Of a stretch of 64,000 bases of DNA, positions 38,393 through 49,640 are shown in pieces. The translations under genes and the position numbers were made by a program. Position 1 is the first letter of the stretch. Each line of letters begins with the position of its first letter. This DNA comes from Mucor racemosus (taxonomy: Eukaryota > Mucoromycota > Mucoromycetes > Mucorales > Mucoraceae): assembly GCA_027405735.1 (NCBI GenBank), contig JAPEHQ010000011.1:1-64000 (forward strand). The letters run 5' to 3'. The notes under the pieces were generated by a model. That model searched no databases, was not told the DNA's origin, and was given only the letters and a program-made list of their open reading frames with translations.

Positions 38393-40188
38393 ATGTCAAA
38401 TTATCCTACGATAAGAAATCCTTTACTACCAAGTCCACCTATTTCTTCATCTCGCAGTAGATTTCGAAAATCAGATCTTCTAAGTAATCTATCATTGTCA
38501 ACTACAGCTACACTATCGTCGTCTATTTCTGCGGCATCGAGTCGTAGTTTTATGAATCAAACTATGCAGCAAATATCAAATGCAAGCACAACATTTCGTA
38601 TAGGAAACAATAGAAGGATTATGCCGCATAATACCAGTAATCAAATCATGCAAAAATCTGCAACAGAAAAGGTTATATCGCCTTCTACAAAAAAAGCATT
38701 TAAAAATTTAGATAATGAGCCGCTTGTTCATTACAATGGCTCTTTTCATACATTAGAATCTTTGCCTGTTGAGAAATTGAATTGGATCAAAGATGAACAA
38801 ACATCGACATTAGTAAAAAACCCGCTTACAAACTATACCAAATCTATTGTATTACGAAAACCATTAACTCGTAGTCAAACTTATCCTACAACCAATTCTT
38901 CTTATGCAAAACCTTTACAAACGAAACCCAAGGGCATGTTCTATTTGCGAGGTATATACTTGTGTGTATTTAAAATGCATAATAATCAATATTAACCAGT
39001 AATACAGTTTTACAAGTGATTGCAACAGATACATCAAAAAGTAAGTCGATTGCCTTTAACCCTCCCCCCTCCCCCAGAAATATGCTAAATATAAAATACG
39101 TGTAGCTCGCTTATTTCATTGTGGTATACAAATTAATCAAGAAACTTGCCTAAGCTCATATGTTACGAGTGAAAAAACAGGAAAGCATAGTGCTATTGCA
39201 CAATTTGATGAAACATTTCTATTGTAAATATTGACAAGATTGGATAAAATTATAAACTAACATCCTTATTAGTGATGTAGATGATCAAACAACTGCTACT
39301 ATTAGTATTTATGCTCAAAACAAAAGCAGTGGTTTGTTCCAACACCGTATCCAAAAGCAAGAGATCTGCTTGGGAAAAGAGACGATTCGAATTGCTTTAC
39401 ATCCAAAATCCAAAACTACAGAGAGATTTGTATTAAACAATAATCCTAATACAGGCCAAAGTAATGATATCCAGTTATTAGTTGTTCATGGTACATTTGT
39501 TAGTCGTAGGACACAAAGTATGCTGAACAATACCATCTTGTTTGAGGATTTTATTACTGCTTATGTGCATACGGGCATGGTTCCTGTAAGTTTATATATA
39601 TATATATATATGCCATTTTTACATGTTACTAATGCACATTTAAATAGAGATGGGATAGATTTTGGGGTATTTTACGTGGTGTTCAATTTGAACTATATGA
39701 CTTTGAATACAAAGAGGTAATGTGTATTCATAAAAATCATGTCATGTCCCTATTAGCCATTAACATTTAATTAGAATCGACCTCCTCTTTATGTCATTCC
39801 ACTAGATCATTTTATAAGCGCATTTGATCCATCTGAAGAAGATGGAGAAGAAATCCGCATTGATATTGGAGCAAGAGGTATAGCACTTCAATTTACAGAA
39901 AATGCAATTAGCCGAAGTGAAAGAGAGTGGATTGCTGAGGATTTGGAATGTCGCATGTATCTATTACCAGAATCTTCTGCCGCTGCTCGTGAATGGGAAT
40001 CCAAGTTTAATTATGTGGCTTCCATCTTTGATGAAATTAGAGGTTGGGATACTAACTCAAGTAATGATTCTTATGGTGATAATAACAGTGATCTTGATAC
40101 TTATTCTTACGATGATGAAGATGATGACGAAGATGATGGATCGTTATATGATGAAGCACCTTCTGTTCCTTTAAAATTAATGTGGTAA
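38393..40188 (+). CDS. Anillin-like protein with PH domain (Bud4/Mid-type scaffold)
   Basis: Six exons are read at 38393-38951, 39008-39040, 39078-39223, 39273-39585, 39648-39716 and 39775-40188, about 511 residues. The first ~180 residues are Ser/Thr-rich and basic. The middle resembles the C2-like anillin homology region (VLQVIATDTS, YAKYKIRVARLFHCGI, FDETFLFDVDD). The C-terminal part is a PH domain in the anillin style: FITAYVHTGMVP, RWDRFWGILRGVQFELYDFE and RPPLYVIPLDHF. It ends in an acidic tail. Such proteins organise septins and the cytokinetic ring at the plasma membrane. The join between exons 2 and 3 leaves one extra base in an A-run by my reading, so that boundary (or the sequence there) is uncertain. 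All later joins are in phase. Confidence 0.75.
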
Positions 40189-40705
40189 ATAAAATATGAT
40201 TTCCTTTACATCTCATTGGAGCACGTGGTTTACCAAATTGTTGATTGATTGTGTAATGATAGCCAACACGGCAACCCAAATTAAGATTTTTTAATGAAAT
40301 CATAGCGACTAAATGTTATATTTATAAAACCTCCATCAGATAAGATTCCTCGAGAAATAACTCTTTCAATTCATTCATTATTAGACCAATTGCAGATGCT
40401 ACGTTTCATAATCACGTGTATTCGAGTGTAAATGTATATTCATCTTGCCTTGCTTCAAGGTAAAAGCGGAGAAACATGATGAAAAAGAGGGAGTTTGGTA
40501 TATAAAAATTTAAGAAAAGATTTTTTCTATTCTATTTTTTGCAAATCTTTTTTTTGTTTTCTTCTTCTTTAGATTTTTTATGTTGTGCACTTTTGATCCA
40601 AAGTTTGATCAAATCCTCTTCATTCACGGCGACGACGACTCTTTTACCTCGTGTTTGCATCCATAAGTTCTTTTACCCTTCTCTCTTTGGACTCCTTAAT
40701 TTTAT

Positions 40706-40737
<32 letters not shown>

Positions 40738-40825
40738 CTTCTTTTATTTCTTCCCCAACAAGAAACAACAACAACAACAACAGTTTATATCCTTTTCATA
40801 CCTTTTTTTTTTAAAAGAAAAAAAA
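40189..40825 (+). promoter_or_regulatory. Pyrimidine-rich leader upstream of the PRL phosphatase gene
   Basis: From about 40530 to the ATG at 40826 the coding strand is dominated by T and CT runs, including 27 T at about 40711-40737 and TTTCTTCTTCTTT blocks, followed by (CAA)n. It probably includes promoter and 5' leader. The earlier part is the 3' flank of the anillin-like gene. Confidence 0.55.
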
Positions 40826-41625
40826 ATGTCCCGCAATGGCTCTCCCCTCGGACGCATGCTTACAGTCATCGATTGTCCAAATTCCTCTTTACGCTTTTTA
40901 ATTCTCGATTGTCCAACTGAATCAACATTGGACTTTTATATGGAAGAATTTATGCGATTAAATGTTGTTGCTGTAGTTCGATGTTGCCAACCTACTTATA
41001 GCGCAACTCGCTTAACTGATAGAAATATTCAAGTATTAGATCTTCCATTCAAAGATGGTGGTGTGGTATGTATCTGATAAATCAATTATATAACTAGATT
41101 TGCTAATAATATCAAATAATAGCCCCCGCCGCAGGTCGTGCGTGAGTGGTTACAATTAGTAGAAAAATATAAACAAATAGCTGAAACAGCAAAAGAGGAA
41201 GGTACTCCTGCACCAACAATTGCTGTCCATTGTGTAGCAGGATTAGGTAGAGCTCCTGCTTTAGTAGCTATTGCTCTTATTGAAATGGGTATGAAACCAT
41301 TAGATGCTATTGAATTTATCAGAGGAAAACGACGAGGGGCATTTAATAAACCACAAATAGCATATCTTGTAAGTTGTTTATATTTATATATATATATATA
41401 TATATATAACTTGAAATTAACTTACCCCCCTCCCCCCCTTTCTCTCTTTCTCTCTCTGTCTCTTTCTTATAGGACTCATATAAACGTACATTGAAACCAA
41501 AATCAACTAGTTCAAACTATTCACTTCGGTCCTCTCTCGGTCGTATGTTCAAATTAGGTGGTACTAACAGTAAGCCTAGTTCTCCTCCTTCAACTACAGG
41601 AAGCACTTTATCACAATTGACGTGA
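40826..41625 (+). CDS. PRL-type protein tyrosine phosphatase (PTP4A family)
   Basis: Three exons (40826-41065, 41123-41368, 41473-41625) give 212 residues. The active site [15 protein letters not shown] is the PRL form of the CX5R loop, with Ala after Arg in place of Ser/Thr. The general-acid loop is LPFKDGG with Asp about residue 77, spliced to PPPQVVREW as in animal PRLs. QFIR-like [14 protein letters not shown] also matches. Animal PRLs end in a CAAX prenylation box after ~170 residues. This protein instead has a Ser-rich extension ([11 protein letters not shown]...) ending LSQLT with no CAAX. Intron 1 offers two acceptors 12 bp apart; the first restores the PPPQ motif. Intron 2 contains an (AT)n run and a long CT tract. 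Confidence 0.9.
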
Positions 41626-41725
41626 ATTCATGGCTTGATTTCCTTGATTAGATTTTTTTACTATTATTACTACTATTTTTACTATTATTTTTATTCTTCA
41701 CATAAAATTCCGTTGTTGATAATAT

Positions 41726-42490
41726 TTACAATTCTTTTGTGTATGCTGGTGGTGGAACTAGACAATCATGACATAATTCTTCCTCTTCTACTGGTTGTTG
41801 TTGTTGTTGTTCTTGATTTGATCTACTACTGCTTGAATGTAAATGATGTAGTTCTTTAGCTGATGGTGCTGATGGTTCAGGTGCCGGTAAATGGGATGTC
41901 GGTGGTGGAGGTAAATTCATGAAATCGATTGTTTCAATATGATGAGCAGATGAGGCTGATGATGATGATGGTAATGGTGATGACGAAGATGAGGCTAAAG
42001 AAGTAGCAGCGGTTATTTGTGGTATGGGTGGTATTTCAGTGATTATAGATGATTGTATAGGTGTATTTCCATATACCATTTCACTATCATTTTGTATTTC
42101 TGACGTTACCTCTGGTTGTTGATCTCGCACCATCATATCACAACTAGGGCAATATGAGTAATTTGTCGTAGCACAAGATTTTTCATCGTCATCATCATTA
42201 CCATTGTCATCATTTTCTAAATCTTTCATGTTTTTACCATGCAATTTCCTTCTTTGTTTACATTTCCTTGAATACCAATAAATCATAATGCCTACACCAA
42301 GTGCAAAAGATAGAGATAATCCACCGGTTAAACTAAGAATAACAGCTAATGTTCTTAATTGTCTTTCATTTGTGTGGAGCCTATGTAATAAAGTAGAGGA
42401 CGATTCTTCTGTAGTCGCTATTGTAATATCATAATTATTAGTAGTAGATATATCAGAAGTGCTGCTAGTACTACTATCTTGAATATTCAT
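41726..42490 (-). CDS. Single-pass membrane protein with C-terminal PPAY motif
   Basis: A single-exon frame of 254 residues. It has a short Ser/Thr-rich N-terminus without a clear signal peptide and one hydrophobic span at about 47-75 (TLAVILSLTGGLSLSFALGV...). A basic stop-transfer (RKCKQRRKLHGK), an Asp/Asn run and a long low-complexity tail rich in Ser, Pro and Gln follow. Two Cys pairs (CPSC, CHDC) and a terminal PPPAYTKEL stand out. PPxY is the ligand of WW domains, so an adaptor for an Rsp5/Nedd4-type ubiquitin ligase is a reasonable inference. No family is recognised. It converges with the PRL phosphatase gene, stop codons about 100 bp apart. Confidence 0.7.
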   Translation of the reverse strand: MNIQDSSTSSTSDISTTNNYDITIATTEESSSTLLHRLHTNERQLRTLAVILSLTGGLSLSFALGVGIMIYWYSRKCKQRRKLHGKNMKDLENDDNGNDDDDEKSCATTNYSYCPSCDMMVRDQQPEVTSEIQNDSEMVYGNTPIQSSIITEIPPIPQITAATSLASSSSSPLPSSSSASSAHHIETIDFMNLPPPPTSHLPAPEPSAPSAKELHHLHSSSSRSNQEQQQQQPVEEEELCHDCLVPPPAYTKEL

Positions 42491-42545
42491 AATTTTTTTT
42501 CATGAAATTAACATAACAAAATTTCAACAGAATGTATACAATATA

Positions 42546-42546
<1 letters not shown>

Positions 42547-42606
<60 letters not shown>
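42547..42606 (-). promoter_or_regulatory. CT/T tract upstream of the PPAY membrane protein
   Basis: A34 followed by (AG)13 on plus reads as (CT)n then poly-T on the coding strand, 57-116 bp before the ATG. The bHLH gene has the same arrangement. Confidence 0.55.
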
Positions 42607-42618
<12 letters not shown>

Positions 42619-43944
42619 GGATAAAAGCCTAGTAGTAGTAGTAGTAGTTGATTCCCTTCTCCTCCTTTTCCCTTATTTCTTTTTACTCAGGGATGCAAAA
42701 TAATAATGCATAATTAATATCTCCACTTGTTCAACAGACCGGCATAATATCTCTTGATTTCGTGACACTATCATTGTAAAGATGATCTACTATCATCATA
42801 AACATTAGCATCATTTAAATAAATATTAAAACTAAGATATATATACACAAATATATCATTGTATTTCATAAATGTTTAATTAAATAAGGCTTCAAAAAAA
42901 AAAAATTAAAAAGCTTACAACTGATTATCAACAGTATTTGCATACATTTTTTTCAAATCACATGGTTGCCATCCATAACAATAGTACATGATTGTCATTA
43001 CATATAAACATTTCATCTTGTTGAGGATCTCGATTCGGAATATTATTTTTCATTATTCAATAAAAAACTAGTTATTCAATGCAAAATAAAGTATATATGT
43101 AAACAGCTTTACATAGCGCATCTTTTTCTTTTCACTCTGAACAATATATAGTGAAATTGTTCTAATTGCATGACCAATCATCAAGTCTATATCATTATTC
43201 TGATTTACTTTAAATAGACAATGTGAATTTTTGAGGATTTTTTTTTTGTTTACTTTCAAATACATTAGAATCAAAAGAGTATAATGAACATATCATTTGG
43301 CAATTATTGACTATTTTGCCATTTTTGTTTTATATATAAGGTTTAAAATTGGATTGCTGATTCACTGCTAAAATGTGTACTTGAATCTTGATGTGCATTA
43401 AAATCACTGCGCAATTTGATGTTGAGGGTTCATGAAAATCAGGGACAATATTCGCTACTTTTGACCAGCATTATTATTGTGCAAATAGTTTTTCTTTTGC
43501 CTTACTATTCACAACATGAGGGATTTTGCTCAATTTATTGAGAGCTTTAAAATTTGAAGCACCAAAAATTGCTGTGATATACAATATAATTCCAAGTGTC
43601 TCAGGGAGGCCTATAAAATAATGTCCCTAACAATATAGAAGAATAAAATATTACATTGCTTATAGAATAGTAAGCCCCTTCTTCATTCCCTGAATAATGT
43701 TATAAGTGGCAAATACCACACATAACAGAAACACCAATAATATGTATGCCACATAAGATTTTTGATATCCAAACAGTAAATGTTGCCATCTGGACACAAG
43801 CTAAATATAGATCCTAAACATTTGTAATTATTCTTCAATTGTGTTCTAATTATTAGTTAAATAAATATGAGATTTCTCAGTATTTGCTATCAGTTGTAAG
43901 CCAATCTAATATCCCTATGGATGATATGAATAAATAAAATTCGC
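42607..43944. other. Gene-free AT-rich stretch
   Basis: No supported frame. It contains a short (TAG)n run near 42631-42648 and scattered A-runs. Its right end grades into repeat copy C. Confidence 0.5.
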
Positions 43945-45560
43945 TGTATTTCCATTGAAAGCTAAATTCAAACTCTTATCTCTGCTCGACTTTTTTTTTC
44001 ACTAAATAATACCAAGGAAAAATCATATACAGATGTATCTGAGATGTTCAACTTTAATTCAAAAACGTATTTCCTGATATAACCAACCTCTATAAGATGA
44101 AATAACACTTTTAATGCCAATGTTTCAGATTTTTGCAGGTATTTCACTGCTAAAAATCAGAAGCGCCCCTGGTGGTTGGGCTGAATGGTAGAAATTACGT
44201 TTACCAAACGTAAGGTCCGCTGTTCGAATCTCGTTGGAAGCAAGAATTTTGGTATGCAGTGTGTGGATACTGTCTTTCCCGTTTTGGTGTTTAGTTGTTT
44301 ATCAGACGTACTGCGATGACAATGAAGCCGCATCATGTGCTCTGCTCTGGACGCAGCCCTCCCCGGTCGAACTAACTTTCCCAATCTCGCACTCTTCGGC
44401 GTATTCCCCGGTGGGTACGCTGTTAGGAACCCCGGATAAATTCTTCAACTCTTCGAGTCCACTCGATTGGCCTCTTAGTCCCTTTTCCTTGTTTGATTAC
44501 ACTTTGCTTTATACACGTTACGTAGGAGTTTTATAAATATTAAGCCAATCGTTAAATAAAAAATAATGTATACCCACTACGGTACACCCTATAAAAAAAA
44601 TAAAAATCAGAAGCTTTGAGTCTTCATATCTTTTCAAAAAACTAAGCTATCCTAACGTTTTGAAATAATAAAGCTTACTTGCTTTGAAGTACTTTATAAC
44701 ATATTTCAGTATAAAAAAATTCTAAGCACTTTTAATTTTTTTATTTTTTTGACATCTCTGAAGCATATTTCGAAATATTCGCTAGATTAAGCAGTATGTT
44801 TTCTATATGCATGTCGTCCTCCTCCTTGAGCTCTCAGACCCAATTTAGTTTTTTTTTCAAAATATTGATTTTTCGTCAAAAATGTGTGCAAAGAATAGTT
44901 TCGTTTCTAACTTCAATTTTTCCCCTGTATACCCTCATCCCAAATTCTGAATTTGAAAATGTTTTAGGCATAAATCTTGTTTTCTCTAAGAAAAATGCTG
45001 CTAAAAGGCTCCGCAATAGCTCGATTGATATATAATGTCTTTGTACATTATTTCCATTACTTATATATAAAATATGCTTATAAAAAGTGTTTTGTATCTT
45101 CAAAAAACCCTCAAAATTTCCATTGCATTTTACGCAAATTTAATGTGAAACGTTTGTCTAATTTTTGTTTAGTTGCATGCAAAATTCAAAACTGTACAAA
45201 AACGATTTAATACGCTAGACTGACTTACTTTGCAGTTCATGTGCCATTTAATAATTTTGTTTTTTCAATCATTTTTCGTTTATTTCGACAAATCAATTTT
45301 GGAACCCCGATATGATAAGTTTTAAGCTGTGATATATATGTACTATTTTTTTGATTATCTCGACTAAAAATTAATATTTTTTGCTGAACAAAAAATGCTT
45401 AGTAGCTTTGAGTTGGATTTATCTTACGAACACAAAAAATTAACACCTCAATTTAGATACTCAATTTTTTTAATCAGTTTTAGATCAATTTTGGTCAATC
45501 TTGGTTAATATTTGGCCAGTGCATTTACATTTTGGTAGTAACTCTTCTATTTTTGGAAAG
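43945..45560 (+). repeat. Dispersed ~1.3-kb repeat family, copy C, split by a SINE
   Basis: It aligns with copies A and D on both sides of 44165-44600. Removing that insertion and one duplication restores a continuous match (TTTCACTGCTAAAAATCAGA then AGCTTTGAGTCTTCATATC). Confidence 0.82.
44165..44600 (+). mobile_element. tRNA-derived SINE with 14-bp target duplication
   Basis: TAAAAATCAGAAGC occurs at 44151-44164 and 44601-44614. The 436-bp body starts with a tRNA-like head: TGGTTGGGCTGAATGGTAG resembles an A box, TACGT-TTACCAA-ACGTA folds as an anticodon arm (ACC, Gly-like), and TGTTCGAATC is a B box. A GC-richer unrelated body follows, ending in A-rich sequence (ATAAAAAAAA). The head, A-tail and duplication are the three marks of a SINE mobilised by a LINE. 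It sits inside repeat copy C and is therefore younger. Confidence 0.87.
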
Positions 45561-45564
45561 GTAT

Positions 45565-45715
45565 TAATTGAAATGTCAAAAGGGTCTTTATAAATAATCC
45601 TCCCAAGATATTACACTTTTATTAACAATACATCCAAAGGGTGTATTCATACATATTAATCGTAACTACTACTAGGGTTTTACTACCTAAGAATATGATG
45701 TTGTTGTTTATATAT
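45565..45715 (-). repeat. LTR-like repeat, inverted copy of 20483-20635
   Basis: The reverse complement shares TTAATAAAAGTGTAATAT and the ACATCC...GGATGT hairpin with 20.5 kb. It directly follows repeat copy C. Confidence 0.7.
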
Positions 45716-45939
45716 ATACTTAAGATAACCAGCTTGCAGTAAAATATGGGTGTAAAAAGCGATAAAGAATACTGTTAAAATCCTTCTTTATTAAAATATG
45801 GATAATGTGCAATAAAATGGTTATTCTACGTCTCTATTTATATTATTTGGTGATTATTATTTACTATCTTGCAACTGCATTGCAATTGTCAACGATTCCA
45901 TTAATTTTGAGTATAAATGTTGGGTTGTTTGGTTATTGA

Positions 45940-46171
45940 TGTCAGTTTTCGAGGATATTAAACAGCCAATTTTGAAGCCAATTCCATTTCTAACTCACAT
46001 TGAAATGTAATTCTTATAAATAGTCTTTTAAACCAAGACCTAGAAGCTCTTGGTTCTTTCTTTTACCATTAGTTTTTCTAGTAATAAAGCCTACGTTCTC
46101 CATGATAAATGTTACTAGTCTTTATTATTATTCTTTCTATAAATAAGATTGTATGTATCCATAAACTCTCA
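45940..46171 (+). repeat. Solo LTR, 232 bp, with 5-bp target duplication ATTGA
   Basis: It starts TGTCAGTTTTCGAGG and ends AAACTCTCA. ATTGA lies at 45935-45939 and 46172-46176. It is a close sister of the LTR at 21622-21854. Confidence 0.88.
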
Positions 46172-46176
46172 ATTGA

Positions 46177-46762
46177 TTTGATGGATCAAGAACGGTGTTT
46201 TAAATATAGTTTGTCAATCATGCTTTCAGAACAGCCCTTACTTGTTCTGCTTGATAAGCATGTACTTTTTGTATCTTTTATTTGGGATATCGCACATTAC
46301 TTTAGTATTTTGGCATCTCTTATTTGAGTATTATACCCTTGCTATCTTTATGCAATTGTCTATTTACTATATAGTCTTTATCTTTGATAGCATGGTTTCG
46401 AATGAAATGACATTTAATTTAGGTATTTTATGATGGGAATCTAGCTTAGTTCACTTCACAGCTAAAATACAATTAGAACTATATATTATATTTATTTAAG
46501 TATATTTATAAGAAAAAAAGGATGAAGATGTCAAACTATGAATATAAAGATCAGGTCTTTATATGTTTTAGAAGCTCGGATGTAAGATATAACATTTGAT
46601 AATTAAATCTTGTTTTCATAAGTGGAAAGACCAGCTATGGGATGTTTTGATAAGAATAGATTGACCAGAAACTGTTTCGACAAAGAGGAAGCAAAGTTAA
46701 TTAGATGGAAGAATATTCTTTGATGATTGCTTGGACGGGAAAATATTATTTGTAACGGAAAG
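46177..46762. other. Gene-free AT-rich stretch
   Basis: Short hydrophobic frames at 46109-46433 overlap the LTR edge and have no domain. Nothing else is seen. Confidence 0.45.
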
Positions 46763-46799
46763 AACCAATGTAAAACTCATGTACAGATTTACATTGGTT
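46763..46799. repeat. 12-bp-arm hairpin
   Basis: AACCAATGTAAA and its exact complement TTTACATTGGTT flank a 13-bp loop. It marks the left edge of a GC-richer island. Confidence 0.75.
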
Positions 46800-47060
46800 C
46801 AACTTCAATAATACTACATCACCTCCACTACGGCCGACCTGTGCTGCACAAGATGGTTTCGTTGTCCCCAGGTGGGCTGCACATTATAGCCTGAGCTGTT
46901 GTGCCCACCAAATATGGCTAAAAAAATAACAAAATGCACATGGGCACAACAAAAGAAACTGCACACGAGCACAACGCTAACCCTGTATGTGCAGAATTAT
47001 AGATTCTGTCCGTGTGCATAACATTAATCCCATGTGTGCATCATGATTTATCGAGACTTT
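46800..47060. other. GC-richer island with repeated GCACA(C/T)(G/A) words
   Basis: Words such as GTGCTGCACA, GGGCTGCACAT, ATGCACATGGGCACAAC and CTGCACACGAGCACAAC recur within 250 bp of otherwise AT-rich DNA, in both orientations. There is no open frame. It may be the body of a small non-autonomous element. Confidence 0.5.
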
Positions 47061-48098
47061 GTAAATTCAAATCAACGTAAAAAGTACCGTTTATTAGAAT
47101 GAATTAAATATGGGTCTATATAGTTATTGTAATTGTGTGATAAGATCTAATGGATACGGATGCATTAGATGTGACAATAGATATTACTATTAATGTGTAT
47201 AGATATAGCATGTTATGTTTCAGTGGTAATATTGCTATGAATTATGTTTCATTATTATTAGTTCCTGGGTGACAGGAACCAGTTACTGGATAGATAAGAT
47301 CTGCTATATTTGTCGGAGATCTTCTATATATTGAATGTTGTAATTCTGATAGATTACATCATAATAATGAGCTGATAGTATGGGCACAAATTGATGGTTT
47401 GTACATAGCATCGTGCCATTCTCAAAATTCCATTGCATTTTTTACTGGGATGGGTTTTTAAATTACGTTGTTTATTTTTATTAATATAGATTACAGATAA
47501 TACAATTCAATACATTGTTGATATAGAGCAATACATACAATAGCCGATATATTTACGATTATCATAATTTGTAAATATGTTTATAGCTATAATGTTTACA
47601 ACAACAATGACTTTTGCTCGAGCATAAACTTAAATAGCACTTACTGCTTAAATTTATATGCAAGCCAAGTCTAAAATTATATATGTTACTTTATCACACA
47701 TACAATTTAAACAAATTAACCTTCTTTAATCTTACTATTCTAGTTTATTACGATTGTCAGCTGTAAAAAGATTTGTTTTCAAACATAGCTACGATCAAAA
47801 CTATAGTTATTAGATAAGGCATCAGATTATTCCTTTTTTTGAGTTTCTATAACATTTCAAATTTTATCACTTTTCTGGAACATTTTGTGGGTCTGTAGCC
47901 AATTCTAGCTTTTCATTGAGCAGATATAAATATCATTGTCTTCGATTTGATCTGGTAATTAAAAAATACGCCCAACAATACAGTAGTAAGTAATGACGAC
48001 ATTTGATCTTAGAATACGGTTAAATAAACATATCAGCTTGATAGTCTGATATGCCTTATCAAACGGTGAATAATATCCTTGGAATATGAAAAAAAAAG
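47061..48098. other. Gene-free AT-rich stretch
   Basis: No supported frame, repeat or RNA signal was found, apart from ordinary AT-rich sequence leading to the solo LTR. Confidence 0.45.
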
Positions 48099-48543
48099 TG
48101 TGGATTACATCCATTTAGATCTCCACTTCATCTGGTGTCTAACTTGAATTACCGCTGGAATAAATTAGGAATCACTTTGATTTGACATGTCTGATTGATA
48201 CAGCAAGTAATCTTATAATTGAGATGTGGATCCTAGCAAATTATAATTATTGACCTGAATCATAAATACACCATTGTTCAATATGGCCTGATTTCATTCA
48301 TGATAAAATCAGGACCTAAAGATATCGGGTAGATTATGGAAATGGCATGTTCCTATTTGTTTTCATTGATTGATAATATAGATTAGAAATTGTGTATAAA
48401 TAGAAGGACATCTTCCTTTCAAAGAAGGGCCAATTAATAAGTTCTACTTGATAATAAAAGCCTAACGTTATCTAGTCGAATTCCTATTGTTTTTTTATAC
48501 TTTTTTTCCGTGAATATCTCTACCTGTTCCACAAAAAGAGAGA
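48099..48543 (+). repeat. Solo LTR, 445 bp, TGTGG...CCACA, 5-bp target duplication AAAAG
   Basis: Perfect 5-bp inverted ends and AAAAG at 48094-48098 and 48544-48548. Inside, TGTATAAATAGAAGG is followed by AATAAAAGCC. The reverse complement is the interrupted copy at 21410-22071. Confidence 0.85.
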
Positions 48544-48739
48544 GAAACAACACATGTAGTAGAAAAGAATTTTTAAGGCTTTGCATTATTAAGACCCTAC
48601 TAAATTGCACATTTCAGCCAATGTAAATGCAGCATTAAAGGTTACAGCGCATGAACCATATACTAATAAACAAAATCGGCAATATCTGTTATCATAGAAA
48701 CATACATTTTTCTACCAGAAAAACCGTCTGTCATCATAG

Positions 48740-49545
48740 ATTCGTTAAAAAATTGCAAAAGCAAGCCCGTAGAGCAACGCCATAATTGAGTATAGCAAGA
48801 TTGAATGGCTAAATCTTATATAGTATGGTACAGTATATCTAAATTTTAACTAAAAAGATGCTTTTTTTTAACTTTTCTTATATTTAGCCACGTGCGATCT
48901 GAAAATTCAGTTTTTTAGCGAACATTTTCGGGGCTCATTTTATCCTTACCAACACTCATGATTTTGATCAAAAAACAGAAAAATCAAACTTTGATACCAA
49001 AATCAACGTTTAAATATACTACATTGTGAGAGAAAATTGTAGGCATAGCTAATATGCATTTTATAAAAGCTTAATATTAAATTTTAAGTAATGAAAATTT
49101 GTACTTCTGGCCCAAAAACGGATTTTTGGTTAAAGAATTTTCATGTAATATTTTGCAATAAAAATGCTTGCTATATTTTATTGAGCAAATAGAGCACTAA
49201 ATTCTGCATATGTGTATATTTTTTGTTTTTATAATTGGTATTCTAATTAACTCTAAATTTGCAAAATCAGAAAAAAAAAATTAAAAAATGTCAAAATTGA
49301 TGATCTGGAAAAGAATAATTTTCGAAATTAATATTCCGCTTATAAGCCTTGTAAGTCTTAAAAATAAGAGATTTATAATGTTTGAGAACTTTTTCAAAAA
49401 TTTAATGATGTTGTACCCACTTGATTCAAGCTTATTACTCTAAATCTTTATACATGTTAATATTGTGTGGTAATTTCTTTGATGATAATATAGTCTTACT
49501 TGATAATTAATGCGCTACAGGTGATTTACATTAAGTTTTAGTCTT
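48740..49545 (-). repeat. Inverted copy of the dynein-associated repeat
   Basis: The reverse complement aligns with 28271-29110, including the GCGTTGCTCTACGGG-like end block at 48745-48810. Confidence 0.75.
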
Positions 49546-49640
49546 ACCCTCTAACATCATAAACATAAACATGGCCATCACTGGGACCTATTGCTACCTT
49601 TTTACCTTCTTTGTTAAATATAAATGGTGGAGTTTATTCA
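49540..49640 (-). pseudogene. Second captured dynein intermediate-chain exon end
   Basis: On minus, FNKEGKKVAIGPSDGHVYVYDV is followed by AGAGGGTAAGAC, aligning with the end of the piece at 28079-28270 and its donor. This copy keeps the WD-repeat consensus better than the other. No further exons adjoin. Confidence 0.7.

Noticed and set aside
44165..44240. Functional tRNA-Gly gene
   Set aside because: The head has an A box, an anticodon-like arm and a B box, but acceptor ends do not pair properly, and a 436-bp body with tail and duplication follows. It is a SINE head.
44234..44536. 100-codon plus frame and a 75-codon minus frame
   Set aside because: Both lie within or across the SINE, which is non-coding.
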